60,297 nucleotides of DNA from Clostridiales bacterium (GTDB taxonomy: Bacteria; Bacillota; Clostridia; Oscillospirales; Oscillospiraceae): NCBI GenBank assembly GCA_021201475.1, contig JAJQEV010000046.1, positions 1-60,297 of the forward strand, read 5' to 3'. Positions 25,686 through 34,363 of this stretch are shown here, piece by piece (the first letter of the stretch is position 1; each line of letters starts with the position of its first letter). The notes under the pieces are model-generated. The model ran no database searches. It saw only the letters and a program-made list of their open reading frames with translations, and was not told the origin of the DNA. The position numbers were made by a program, and so were the translations under genes.

Positions 25686-26795
25686 GTGAACCGTCAAAAC
25701 AGCCTATCATCCGTCCGTCAGGGCGATGAAAATCGTATTCTTTACTACGACTATCTGGAGAGCATCGCCATCTTCTTTGTGGTGAGCATTCACCGCCTCT
25801 GGCTGGATGAAACGGTTTTGAGCAATTTGTCCTATTTTCTGTGGCGGTCTGCGGTACCCCTGTTCTTCATGGTACACGGCGCGCTGCTGCTGGGGCGCGA
25901 CCTCACCATGAGGCAAATCGGGCGGCGGTTCCTACGTGCGCTTTGTCAGCTGATTGTTTGGGAGACGGTCTACCTTCCGATTTCTCTGGTAGCGGGGCGC
26001 ATCACGTTGGAGGACGTTACCCTGGGAGCGCTGTATCATTACTTTGTTGACGCAACGGATTTTGGCGGTATTTCCATCTATCATCTCTGGTTCACCTATG
26101 CTCTACTTTTTGTCTACCTCTGCCTGCCCATTGTCCAGGTTTGCCAGAAGCAGAACCCGAAGCTGCTATGGTATATCGCCGGGGTCTGCCTGGTCTTTTC
26201 TATTGGAAAGATAGAACTGAATACGCTTGGCACCTATTTGGGAGAATTGTGGTTTGGCTCCGCTGTCACGGTGAGTACTCTTTTCGATAAGCTGACCGTG
26301 TTCGGTCAGTACAGAATTTATCTGTTTTATTTTATCGTGGGCTATCTGCTGGCGCAGTGGGCGGCGAAGCAGCCCAAGGGGCAGACCCGCTATTTATTGC
26401 CGTCGTCGGCGGCCATCTGTGGTGGGCTAGCCCTCATGCTGCTGGAGTACCGGATGAGCTATGGTACCATCGCATATACCGGCAGCACACTGTCAGATGA
26501 ATATGCACGCCTCGGTACAGCGCTGCTGTCCATAGGGCTTTTTGTCCTGTTTTCGCAGATTGATTTTCAGCATTGTCCATTGAACCGGGCGGCGATAGCC
26601 CTCTCCAAGCGGACGCTGGATATCTATTATCTGCACATGATTTTCCTGGTTCTGCTGGAGCCGTTTTACAAAGGCAGCCACTCGGAATGGGCTAGCGTCC
26701 CTGCCAACTATTTAAAAGCGGCGGTCATCCTGGTGATTTCCTACGGGGTAGGCTGTCTGCTGCGGAAGGTTCCAGGTGTAAGGAAGATCCTCTAG
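25686..26795 (+). CDS. Membrane acyltransferase, acyltransferase 3 family
   Basis: This is a 369-residue polytopic membrane protein with about ten hydrophobic segments. RILYYDYLESIAIFFVVSIH resembles the opening helix of OafA/WecH-type O-acyltransferases, with the conserved histidine in SIHRLW and an arginine in LRALCQ. Such enzymes acetylate or succinylate surface polysaccharides. GTG 25686 is preferred to upstream TTG because GGAAAGGAAAG lies just before it. It is the last gene of the polysaccharide operon, 78 bases after the glycosyltransferase stop. Confidence 0.85.
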   Translation: MNRQNSLSSVRQGDENRILYYDYLESIAIFFVVSIHRLWLDETVLSNLSYFLWRSAVPLFFMVHGALLLGRDLTMRQIGRRFLRALCQLIVWETVYLPISLVAGRITLEDVTLGALYHYFVDATDFGGISIYHLWFTYALLFVYLCLPIVQVCQKQNPKLLWYIAGVCLVFSIGKIELNTLGTYLGELWFGSAVTVSTLFDKLTVFGQYRIYLFYFIVGYLLAQWAAKQPKGQTRYLLPSSAAICGGLALMLLEYRMSYGTIAYTGSTLSDEYARLGTALLSIGLFVLFSQIDFQHCPLNRAAIALSKRTLDIYYLHMIFLVLLEPFYKGSHSEWASVPANYLKAAVILVISYGVGCLLRKVPGVRKIL

Positions 26796-26889
26796 CGTGC
26801 TGGATGGCGGAGCAGGGATAGACGCAAAAGCATCTGCGGGCGTTCTTCATTCAAACGTTAATTATTATGCGAATAATGCTGAAAACTGG

Positions 26890-26918
26890 TTGACTTCTTG
26901 CATGAAAAGGGGTATAAT
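26890..26918 (+). promoter_or_regulatory. Sigma-A promoter of the repeat-rich wall protein
   Basis: TTGACT (26890-26895), 17 bases, TATAAT (26913-26918). The leader then contains a tandem CAGTGTTCATC motif (26921-26945) of unknown role. Confidence 0.85.
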
Positions 26919-26967
26919 CACAGTGTTCATCTACAGTGTTCATCAACTTATTCCAAGGAGGCATTAC

Positions 26968-29275
26968 ATGAAACGATACATACCCAGACGGGTGCTAGCC
27001 ATGTTGGTTTCTGTTGCAATGGTGCTGTCCATGTTGTGCAGCGCTTTTGCAGTGGAAACGGATACGACCAGCACAGACCCCCTTCGATTTTTCTGATGTA
27101 AGCTCCACATCCGAAGAAGCGGAAGCAACAGAAGAGGAAGATGCGGAAGCTGGTTCAGAGGATGAACTGGAAGCGGAATCAAGTGAAGCGGCTTCTGAGA
27201 GTTTAACTGTTTCTTCTATGGAAGCAGAGGCAGAGGTTGAATCTTCTGAGGAAACAGATTCCAATGCAATCAGCTTGGAAGAGTCGGAGACGAGTACGGA
27301 AGAAACGGAAGAAGCTGTCTCCGTGGCATCGGATGAAGCCGAAAGCACCCTCATCTATGTGAACGGCGCATTGTACACCGGGTACTACATGGATGCTGAT
27401 GGGATTCTGTACAGCGTGAAAAATGGTGTAGCCACTACTACCAGTGGCTATATGAGCGCTGGTAAGGAATATTACGATGCCAGCAGTGGCAGCTATATGA
27501 CCATCTCCTCTGATGTGGTTTACATGAACGGCGTCCTGCTCACCGGCTATTACTACAACACCACCTGGAGCCGGATGTACACCTGCAAGAACGGCGCGTT
27601 TGAGACCACCAGTGACTACCTGTCCTCCGGCACTGTCTACTATATGTCGGACGGCACCAGTGCCAAGCTCAGCAGCGGCACTGTGTATGTGAATGGTAGC
27701 CTCTACACCGGCTACTTCATGAATAAGGGCAACGGCAAGCTGTATAAGTGTACCAATGGCACCAGCAGCGTGCTGGTTTCCGGAGTGCTGTCCTCCGGAA
27801 CGAAGTATTACAAGGCCAGCAGTGGCAGCTATGTGACCATTTCCACTGATGTGGTTTACATGAATGGCGTTCTGTTCACGGGTTATTATTACAACACCAC
27901 CTGGAGCCGGATGTACACCTGCAAGAACGGCGCGTTTGAGACCACCAGTGACTACCTGTCCTCCGGCACTGTCTACTATATGTCGGACGGCACCAGTGCC
28001 AAGCTCAGCAGCGGCACTGTGTATGTGAATGGTAGCCTCTACACCGGCTACTTCATGAATAAGGGCAACGGCAAGCTGTATAAGTGTACCAATGGCACCA
28101 GCAGCGTGCTGGTTTCCGGAGTGCTGTCCTCCGGAACGAAGTATTACAAGGCCAGCAGTGGCAGCTATGTGACCATTTCCACTGATGTGGTTTACATGAA
28201 TGGCGTTCTGTTCACGGGTTATTATTACAACACCACTTGGAGCCGGATGTATACCTGCAAAAACGGCACCTTTACGACAACGGGTGATTATCTGCCCTCC
28301 GGTACAACATATTATATGGCGAGTGGTTCCAGTGCAAAGCTCAGCTGTGGTACGGTATATGTGGATGGTTACCTTTACACCGGCTACTTTATGAACAGCG
28401 GGAACGGTAAAATGTACACTTGTACAAATGGCACCACGATTGCATTGTATACCGGTACCCTCTCCTCCGGCACGAAATATTACAAAGCCGGCACCGGTTA
28501 CATCACGTTGAGCGTAGATTCGGAATATGAGGACGGCATCTGCCTCACTGGCACCTGGAAGTTCAGCAACAACTACGCTTACTACTATGTGGGCGGCAAA
28601 AAGGTCACCGGCTGGTACTATATCGAACGCAACGGAAGTACCTATAAGTATTATTTCGCCTCGGACGGCCACTTGGTCACCAATCTGTACGCCTACTTCG
28701 GCTCCTCCTATAAGTACAAGCAGTGCAAGCTGGTAATCAACCTGAATACCCGCAATGCTTCGCTTTTGGGGTATGACAGCTCCACCAATTCCTACTGCAT
28801 CCCCTTCTATAGCTTCATCATTGGCACCTCGAAGACAGGCGAGGGCCCTCAGGCCGGGAAAACCTATGTCCTCAGTCCCACCGTGCAGACGAAGTGGTTC
28901 ACCTTTGCGGATAACGGCACGGATTATTACTATGCCTATGCCACGCTGATCACCAATTCAGGTGCGTACCTGCATTCGGAGCGCTATTCGACGAAATACA
29001 ATCTGAACACCCTGGTTGCCTCCACTTACAACGGCCTGGGCACCAAGCAATCCTCGAAGTGCATCCGCGCGCAGCTCTATGTGGCAAAGCTGGTGTATGA
29101 TGTACGGCAGTCTTACTCCGGCTCCATCAAGGTACAGGTGGTCAGCAACTCCACCTATGGACCCTTCGGCAAGATTACCCTGAGCAGTACGACCGGCAAG
29201 ATTTCCAGCAGCACAAAGACTGATCCCACAGGCTCCGATAGCTATACGGGCTATATCAAGCAGACCGCAGAATAA
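26968..29275 (+). CDS. Secreted repeat protein with L,D-transpeptidase-like domain, frameshifted
   Basis: The start ATG 26968 has AAGGAGG and encodes a signal peptide, MKRYIPRRVLAMLVSVAMVL then SMLCSAFA. The frame runs only to a stop at 27094-27096. The mature protein continues in the +1 frame from a C5 run (27078-27082); with four Cs the reading frame would be intact at about 768 residues. After the signal come an acidic Ser/Glu-rich segment (to about 27340), then tyrosine/glycine-rich repeats of the YVNGxLYTGY type resembling choline-binding-like wall repeats. The C-terminal domain (28690-29200) resembles a YkuD L,D-transpeptidase: LHSERY, and SSKCIRAQLYVAKLVYD in place of the usual SHGCIR. 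The catalytic cysteine and arginine are kept, but H and G are replaced. It is either phase-variable, a pseudogene or a sequencing artefact. Confidence 0.75.
27521..28192 (+). repeat. 336-bp near-perfect tandem duplication inside the wall protein
   Basis: TACATGAA begins a unit at 27521, at 27857 and again at 28193, giving an exact period of 336 bases (112 codons). From about 27551 to 27856 and from 27887 to 28192 the two units are essentially identical, including third codon positions. The third unit has diverged. The identity shows a recent duplication or gene conversion. Confidence 0.9.
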
Positions 29276-29354
29276 GGCAGTCGGCTGAGGAAGCCCCTGA
29301 ATCCTGTTGAAGCAGACCTTTCAAACAGCAATGCCTTAGGGCAAAGCCCGCAAT

Positions 29355-29420
29355 ACCCTCCCAAGCGTTCGGAGTCAAACCTTCCTGAGGTTTGATCTGG
29401 AGTTTGGGAGGGTTATTTTT
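29355..29420 (+). terminator. Rho-independent terminator
   Basis: ACCCTCCCAA (29355-29364) pairs with TTGGGAGGGT (29404-29413). An inner stem TCAAACCT/AGGTTTGA lies within, and TATTTTT follows. Confidence 0.85.
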
Positions 29421-29452
29421 ATCGGCGAGGTGATGGGAAAATATTCCATTGT

Positions 29453-29481
29453 GTGACATTCCCTTGATTTTTCAGTATAAT
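29453..29481 (+). promoter_or_regulatory. Promoter P1 of the GH25 lysozyme gene
   Basis: GTGACA (29453-29458), 17 bases, TATAAT (29476-29481). Confidence 0.6.
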
Positions 29482-29526
29482 GGGCGATTTTTCTTCTATT
29501 TTATCTCAGATATTCCGAATAACCGG

Positions 29527-29555
29527 TTGCGTTCCGCCGGTTTTCCCTATATAAT
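29527..29555 (+). promoter_or_regulatory. Promoter P2 of the GH25 lysozyme gene, abutting a MITE
   Basis: TTGCGT (29527-29532), 17 bases, TATAAT (29550-29555). The transcript would begin near 29562, at the first base of the MITE inverted repeat. Confidence 0.6.
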
Positions 29556-29558
29556 GAA

Positions 29559-29723
29559 TTAAGGAACCTCTGAACAAATGCAACTGCGGTGCCTTACGGC
29601 AAATTTCCGCCATAAATGCGTTGTAAAATCTTGAAATCCGTCAGGATTCCTGCGCTTTTGCGCCTTTTATGACGCAAATTTCCTCGCAATTCGCTCTTGT
29701 TCATTTATTCAGAGGTCCCTTAA
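29559..29723. repeat. MITE-like element, copy C (165 bp, inverted orientation)
   Basis: TTAA-flanked inverted repeats GGAACCTCTGAACAAATG (29563-29580) and CATTTATTCAGAGGTCCC (29702-29719). The core is the reverse complement of that in copy D. It forms most of the leader of the lysozyme gene that begins at 29761. Confidence 0.85.
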
Positions 29724-29760
29724 GAATCACCGTACTGCCCGTAGAAAAGGAGCTTCAGTT

Positions 29761-32484
29761 ATGAATCGATGGAAACAAACCCTGGCCGGATTGCTGGCCG
29801 TAGCTATCCTGTGCGGCAGCCTGCCCTGTCAGACGCTGGCTGCGGATGTGGATGCCGCCGACCAATCCACAACGGAGGAGGACGCCGTTTCAGCATCTGC
29901 AGCGGAAGCGGAAGAAAGCGGCGCGGCTGCCTCGGAATCCGAAACGGTATCGGAGGACGCCAGTGCAATTGAGGCGGAACTCTCTGAGGAGGCAGAAGCC
30001 GACCAGGAAACAGAGAGTGCTGACGAAGCTGTGACGGTTAGTGAAGAAGATGCGGAGGCTTCCGATGATGCGGACGCCGAGGCCGAGGTCGAGGAAGAGC
30101 TGGTCTATGACCTGGACGGCTTGCTGGTATCCGACAACGGCGAGGAGGATATGAACAGCTGGCGCTATGAGGACGGCGAGCTGATTGAAGCGGAATCAGA
30201 GGACAGCAACGACGGCATTATGATCGTCTCCTCCGGTGTCACCGCCGACGACTCCGTTGCCTTTGGCATAGATGTGTCCAAGTGGCAGGGAGACATCGAC
30301 TGGGACAGCGCCCGGGGCAGCATTTCCTTTGCTATCATCCGCTGCGGCTATGGCAGCAACCTGACCTCCAACGACGACAGTTACTTTGAACAAAACGTGG
30401 CGGCCTGCGAGGAGCTGGGCATTCCCTACGGCGTTTACCTCTATTCCTATGCCACAACCACCACCGAGGCAAAGAGCGAGGCAAACCACGTCCTACGGCT
30501 GCTGGATGGGCACACGCCCAGCCTGCCGGTCTATCTGGACCTGGAGGACTCCTCCATCACTTCCGCCTGCAGCAATTCACAGATTCTGGCCATGGCCAAG
30601 GTCTTTTGCAATGCCATCGAGGATGCAGGCTATGAGGCGGGAGTCTACGCCAATAAGAACTGGTGGACGAACTACCTGACCAGTTCTACTTATGATCAAT
30701 GGGACCGCTGGGTGGCGCAATATAACACGTCCTGCACCTATACAGGCGGGGACTTCTCCTATTGGCAGTACAGCAGCACCGGCTCTGTCAGCGGCATTTC
30801 CGGTAATGTGGACTGCAACTATGCCATGAGCGGCTCACCCTTCTACAGTTCCTCTACGCCGAAGATTGCAAACGCAGACCTGCCCTCCGGCAGCATTGCG
30901 GCAACTGCTTACGCCATTTCCGGCATCGTGTCCAGCAGCAAAAAAATTACCAAAATCACGGTCAGCGTGCTGGATTCCAGCGGAACGACAGTGAAGACCG
31001 CAACGGTAAATCCCAACGGAAAGAGCTATGAACTGGCGGCCATGAACTTCTCTGTATCTACGGCGGGGCTGACTGCCGGAAAGACCTATACTTGTCAAGT
31101 CAAGGCCACCACCTCCAGCGGCACCAGCACTGTGACGGAGACAACCTTCAAGGTTGTAGCACCGCAGCTGTTCAGCGTGAGCAATGAGGCCACCGGTGTG
31201 AAGGTGGCTTGGAATGCCTATTCTGGTGCAGTGAAGTACCGGGTGTTCCGCAAGATTTCCGGCGGCTCCTGGGAGAAGGTGGGTGACACCACCTCCACCA
31301 GTTACACGGATACCACTGCTGTCAGCGGCACCACCTATACCTACACCGTCCGGTGCATCAATTCCGCCGGAACCGGCTACACCAGCGCCTATAATTCCGG
31401 CAAATCTATCACCTATGTTGATACGCCGGTGATCTCCAGTCTGTCCAACACCACCGATGGCGTGACGGTGGCCTGGGGAGCAGTCACTGGGGCGGAGAAG
31501 TACCGGGTCTATCGCAAGACCTCCAGCACAAGCTGGGTCGCCGTTGTCAGCACTACCGCCACCAGCTACACGGACACCACTGCCGTCAGCGGCACCGCCT
31601 ACACTTACACTGTCCGCTGTATCAGCTCAGATGGGACGACCAAGACCAGCGGCTATAACTCTGGCAAAAGCATCACCTATCTTGCTGCCCCAACCATTTC
31701 CAGTCTGGAGGGTACCTCCTCCGGCGTGAAGGTGACGTGGGGGGCAGTGAACGGCGCAACCAAGTATCGCGTGTTCCGCAAGGTCTCCGGCGGCTCCTGG
31801 GAGAAGGTGGGTGACACCACCTCCACCAGTTACACGGATACCACTGCTGTCAGCGGCACCACCTATACCTACACCGTCCGGTGCATCAATTCCGCCGGAA
31901 CCGGCTACACCAGCGCCTATAATTCCGGCAAATCTATCACCTATGTTGATACGCCGGTGATCTCCAGTCTGTCCAACACCACCGATGGCGTGACGGTGGC
32001 CTGGGGAGCAGTCACTGGGGCGGAGAAGTACCGGGTCTATCGCAAGACCTCCAGCACAAGCTGGGTCGCCGTTGTCAGCACTACCGCCACCAGCTACACG
32101 GACACCACTGCCGTCAGCGGCACCGCCTACACTTACACTGTCCGCTGTATCAGCTCAGATGGGGCGACTAAAACCAGCGGCTACACCTCCGGAAAGAGTA
32201 TTACCTATATCGCCGCCCCCACCATTTCCAGTCTGGAGGGTACCTCCTCCGGCGTGAAGGTGACCTGGGGAGCAGTGAACGGTGCGGCCAAGTATCGCGT
32301 GTTCCGCAAGGTCTCCGGCGGCTCCTGGCAGCAGGTAGGGGACACTACCGCTACCAGTTACACAGACACCACCGCTGTCAGCGGCACCACCTACACCTAT
32401 ACCGTCCGCTGCATCAATTCCGCCGGAACCGGCTACACCAGCGCTTATCGCGCTGGCAAAACCATCGCCTACACCCTGAATTGA
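29761..32484 (+). CDS. Secreted GH25 lysozyme with fibronectin type III repeats
   Basis: This is a 907-residue protein. A signal peptide (RWKQTLAGLLAVAILCGSLP, cleavage near residue 28) is followed by an acidic Ser/Glu/Ala segment to about residue 160, similar in style to the wall protein upstream. Residues about 164-361 are a GH25 muramidase: FGIDVSKWQGDIDW, then the catalytic PVYLDLED, and FSYWQYSSTG. Next comes one Ig-like domain, then five 88-residue fibronectin type III-like repeats to the end. It would cut peptidoglycan between MurNAc and GlcNAc outside the cell, either in wall remodelling or against competitors. The last repeats contain a recent 528-bp duplication. ATG 29761 has AAAGGAG upstream. 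No LPxTG or membrane anchor is seen. Confidence 0.93.
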   Translation: MNRWKQTLAGLLAVAILCGSLPCQTLAADVDAADQSTTEEDAVSASAAEAEESGAAASESETVSEDASAIEAELSEEAEADQETESADEAVTVSEEDAEASDDADAEAEVEEELVYDLDGLLVSDNGEEDMNSWRYEDGELIEAESEDSNDGIMIVSSGVTADDSVAFGIDVSKWQGDIDWDSARGSISFAIIRCGYGSNLTSNDDSYFEQNVAACEELGIPYGVYLYSYATTTTEAKSEANHVLRLLDGHTPSLPVYLDLEDSSITSACSNSQILAMAKVFCNAIEDAGYEAGVYANKNWWTNYLTSSTYDQWDRWVAQYNTSCTYTGGDFSYWQYSSTGSVSGISGNVDCNYAMSGSPFYSSSTPKIANADLPSGSIAATAYAISGIVSSSKKITKITVSVLDSSGTTVKTATVNPNGKSYELAAMNFSVSTAGLTAGKTYTCQVKATTSSGTSTVTETTFKVVAPQLFSVSNEATGVKVAWNAYSGAVKYRVFRKISGGSWEKVGDTTSTSYTDTTAVSGTTYTYTVRCINSAGTGYTSAYNSGKSITYVDTPVISSLSNTTDGVTVAWGAVTGAEKYRVYRKTSSTSWVAVVSTTATSYTDTTAVSGTAYTYTVRCISSDGTTKTSGYNSGKSITYLAAPTISSLEGTSSGVKVTWGAVNGATKYRVFRKVSGGSWEKVGDTTSTSYTDTTAVSGTTYTYTVRCINSAGTGYTSAYNSGKSITYVDTPVISSLSNTTDGVTVAWGAVTGAEKYRVYRKTSSTSWVAVVSTTATSYTDTTAVSGTAYTYTVRCISSDGATKTSGYTSGKSITYIAAPTISSLEGTSSGVKVTWGAVNGAAKYRVFRKVSGGSWQQVGDTTATSYTDTTAVSGTTYTYTVRCINSAGTGYTSAYRAGKTIAYTLN
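31264..32319 (+). repeat. 528-bp near-perfect tandem duplication of two Fn3 repeats
   Basis: The block beginning GGCTCCTGGGAGAAGGTGGG occurs at 31264 and, similarly, at 31792, a period of 528 bases (176 codons, two Fn3 domains). The copies are almost identical until about 32160, where scattered changes begin. The pattern indicates recent copy-number change by recombination. Confidence 0.85.
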
Positions 32485-32487
32485 CAG

Positions 32488-32516
32488 TTGATTGCCAGCA
32501 CGAGACGTGCTAAAAT
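32488..32516 (+). promoter_or_regulatory. Promoter of the ABC exporter operon
   Basis: TTGATT (32488-32493), 17 bases, TAAAAT (32511-32516) with an extended -10 TGC. It starts four bases after the lysozyme stop codon. Confidence 0.65.
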
Positions 32517-32530
32517 AAGCGGGTATGTGG

Positions 32531-32554
32531 CGCCGCCGTCTTTCGACGGCGGCG
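32531..32554 (+). other. GC-rich leader hairpin
   Basis: CGCCGCCGTC (32531-32540) pairs with GACGGCGGCG (32545-32554) around TTTC. It has no T-run, so it is a leader hairpin of the exporter mRNA rather than a terminator. It ends 27 bases before the start codon. Confidence 0.5.
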
Positions 32555-32581
32555 TCGCACAGGAAAGAGGAGGTATCCGCG

Positions 32582-34363
32582 ATGATATTTGGAAAGCACG
32601 TCAACCGGTACTACATCCGCAATGCAGGCTTTTTGCTTGTGGGGGTGCTGGCGCTGGTGCTGGTGGACTACTTCCAGCTCGAAATCCCGGAGCTGTACCG
32701 GATGGTCATCAACGGCATGAACACCGGCTACGTGGACGCAGGCGGGGGCCAGGTGGCCTTTGACCTGGATTTTCTGCTGGACGAAATCTGTCTGCCCATG
32801 ATTTTCATCATCCTGGCCATGGTGGTGGGCCGCTTCCTGTGGCGGGTCTGCTTTTTTGGCTCGGCGGTGCGGGTGGAGACGGATTTGCGCAACCGGATGT
32901 TTGACCACTGCAAGGACCTGTCTCAGGAGTACTACCAGGTAAACAAGGTGGGCAACCTGATGAGCCTGTTCACCAACGACCTGGAGACCATTCAGGAGTG
33001 CTTTGGCGACGGCGTTTTGATGTTCTTTGACGCGCTGCTGCTGGGCGTCCTAGCCATTTACAAAATGTGGCGTATGAACGCGGTTCTGACCTGCCTCTCC
33101 ATGATTCCCATGGCGCTGCTGCTGGTCATCGGCACCATCGTGGGCAAGACTATGGAAAAGCGCTGGGAAGTGCGGCAGCAGGCGTTTTCTGACCTGTCCG
33201 ACTTCTCCCAGGAGGCGTTCTCCGGCATTGCCGTGGTCAAAGCCTTTGTGAAGGAGTTAAAGGAGCTGCTGGCCTTCCGGAAGCTGAACCAGCAGAACGA
33301 GGACACCAATGTGGACTACACCAGGGTATCCACCCTCCTGCAAATCCTGGTGACGCTGCTGACGGAATCCGTGGTCTGCGTGATTCTGGGCTACGGCGGC
33401 TACCTGGCCTACCGGGGTCGCTTTGACGCCGGGCAGCTGGTGGAGTTCATCGGCTACTTCACCTCGGTGGTGTGGCCCATCATGGCGGTGTCCATGCTGA
33501 TTGAGAAGTCCTCCCGGGGGCAGGCGTCCCTGAAGCGCATCTCCCAGCTGCTGGACACCCGGCAGGACGTGGTGGACGGCCCGAACGTGACCCCCGCCGG
33601 TGAACTGCGGGGGGACATCGCCTTCCGGCACCTGACCTTCACCCACCCCGGCGGGGAGTACCCGGCCCTCCGGGATGTCTCCTTCACCATCCAGGCCGGA
33701 GAGAGCGTGGGCATCGTGGGCAAGACCGGCACGGGCAAGACCACCCTGGTGGATTTGATTCTGCGCAGCTACAACGTGCCGGACGGCACCGTTTTTCTGG
33801 ACGGGAAAGATGTCAACACCATCCCCATCCGGGACGTGCGGGCGGCCTGCGCCTATGTGCCCCAGGATAACTTCCTGTTCTCCGACACCATCGCCCGGAA
33901 CATCGCCTTCTCCCAGGACGAGGCAGCCCCGGAACTGGTGGCCCAGGCGGCCAAACTGGCGGGGGTCCATGAGGACATCTCCGCCTTTCCGGGCGGCTAT
34001 CAGACCGTGCTGGGGGAGCGGGGCGTCACCGTGTCCGGCGGGCAGAAGCAGCGGATTTCCATCGCCCGGGCCCTGCTGAAGGAGGCTCCCATCCTGATTT
34101 TGGACGACTCCGTTTCCGCCGTGGACACCCAGACGGAGCAGGAGATTTTAGAGCATCTGCACACCAGCCGGGCAGGCCGCACCACCATCCTGATTGCCCA
34201 CCGCATCTCCACGGTGGAGAAGCTGGACAAGCTCATCCTGCTGGAGGACGGCCAGGTGCTGGCGGTGGGCTCCCACGAGGAGCTGTACGCCGGGTGCGCC
34301 GCCTACCGGAAAATGGTGGATTTGCAGCGGCTGGAGGAGGAAGGAGGGGACAACCATGCGTGA
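32582..34363 (+). CDS. ABC exporter subunit, fused membrane and ATPase domains (first of pair)
   Basis: This is a 593-residue protein. Six membrane segments in residues about 15-310 are followed by an ATPase domain with Walker A GKTGTGKTT (about residue 379), signature VSGGQKQR, and Walker B ILILDDSVSAVD with an H-loop in IAHRIS. The residue after Walker B is D rather than the catalytic E (LDDS), so this half has a degenerate site, as in heterodimeric exporters. ATG 32582 has AGAGGAGG upstream. It overlaps the second subunit by eight bases, so the two are coupled. Substrate unknown; such pairs often export drugs, lipids or peptides. Confidence 0.92.
   Translation: MIFGKHVNRYYIRNAGFLLVGVLALVLVDYFQLEIPELYRMVINGMNTGYVDAGGGQVAFDLDFLLDEICLPMIFIILAMVVGRFLWRVCFFGSAVRVETDLRNRMFDHCKDLSQEYYQVNKVGNLMSLFTNDLETIQECFGDGVLMFFDALLLGVLAIYKMWRMNAVLTCLSMIPMALLLVIGTIVGKTMEKRWEVRQQAFSDLSDFSQEAFSGIAVVKAFVKELKELLAFRKLNQQNEDTNVDYTRVSTLLQILVTLLTESVVCVILGYGGYLAYRGRFDAGQLVEFIGYFTSVVWPIMAVSMLIEKSSRGQASLKRISQLLDTRQDVVDGPNVTPAGELRGDIAFRHLTFTHPGGEYPALRDVSFTIQAGESVGIVGKTGTGKTTLVDLILRSYNVPDGTVFLDGKDVNTIPIRDVRAACAYVPQDNFLFSDTIARNIAFSQDEAAPELVAQAAKLAGVHEDISAFPGGYQTVLGERGVTVSGGQKQRISIARALLKEAPILILDDSVSAVDTQTEQEILEHLHTSRAGRTTILIAHRISTVEKLDKLILLEDGQVLAVGSHEELYAGCAAYRKMVDLQRLEEEGGDNHA

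Larger units (their letters stand above)
29276..29760 (+). other. Intergenic region with terminator, tandem promoters and a MITE
   Basis: This 485-base gap contains the terminator of the upstream gene (29355-29420), two promoter-like sequences (29453-29481 and 29527-29555), and MITE copy C (29559-29723) directly after the second -10 element. I see no gene. Confidence 0.6.

Noticed and set aside
27521-28520. Regular repeats considered as a CRISPR array
   Set aside because: The repeats are 336 bases long, in frame and coding; there are no short repeats with unique spacers.
32530-32556. Terminator after the lysozyme gene
   Set aside because: The hairpin is strong but has no T-run and lies downstream of a promoter for the next operon, so it is better read as a leader structure.
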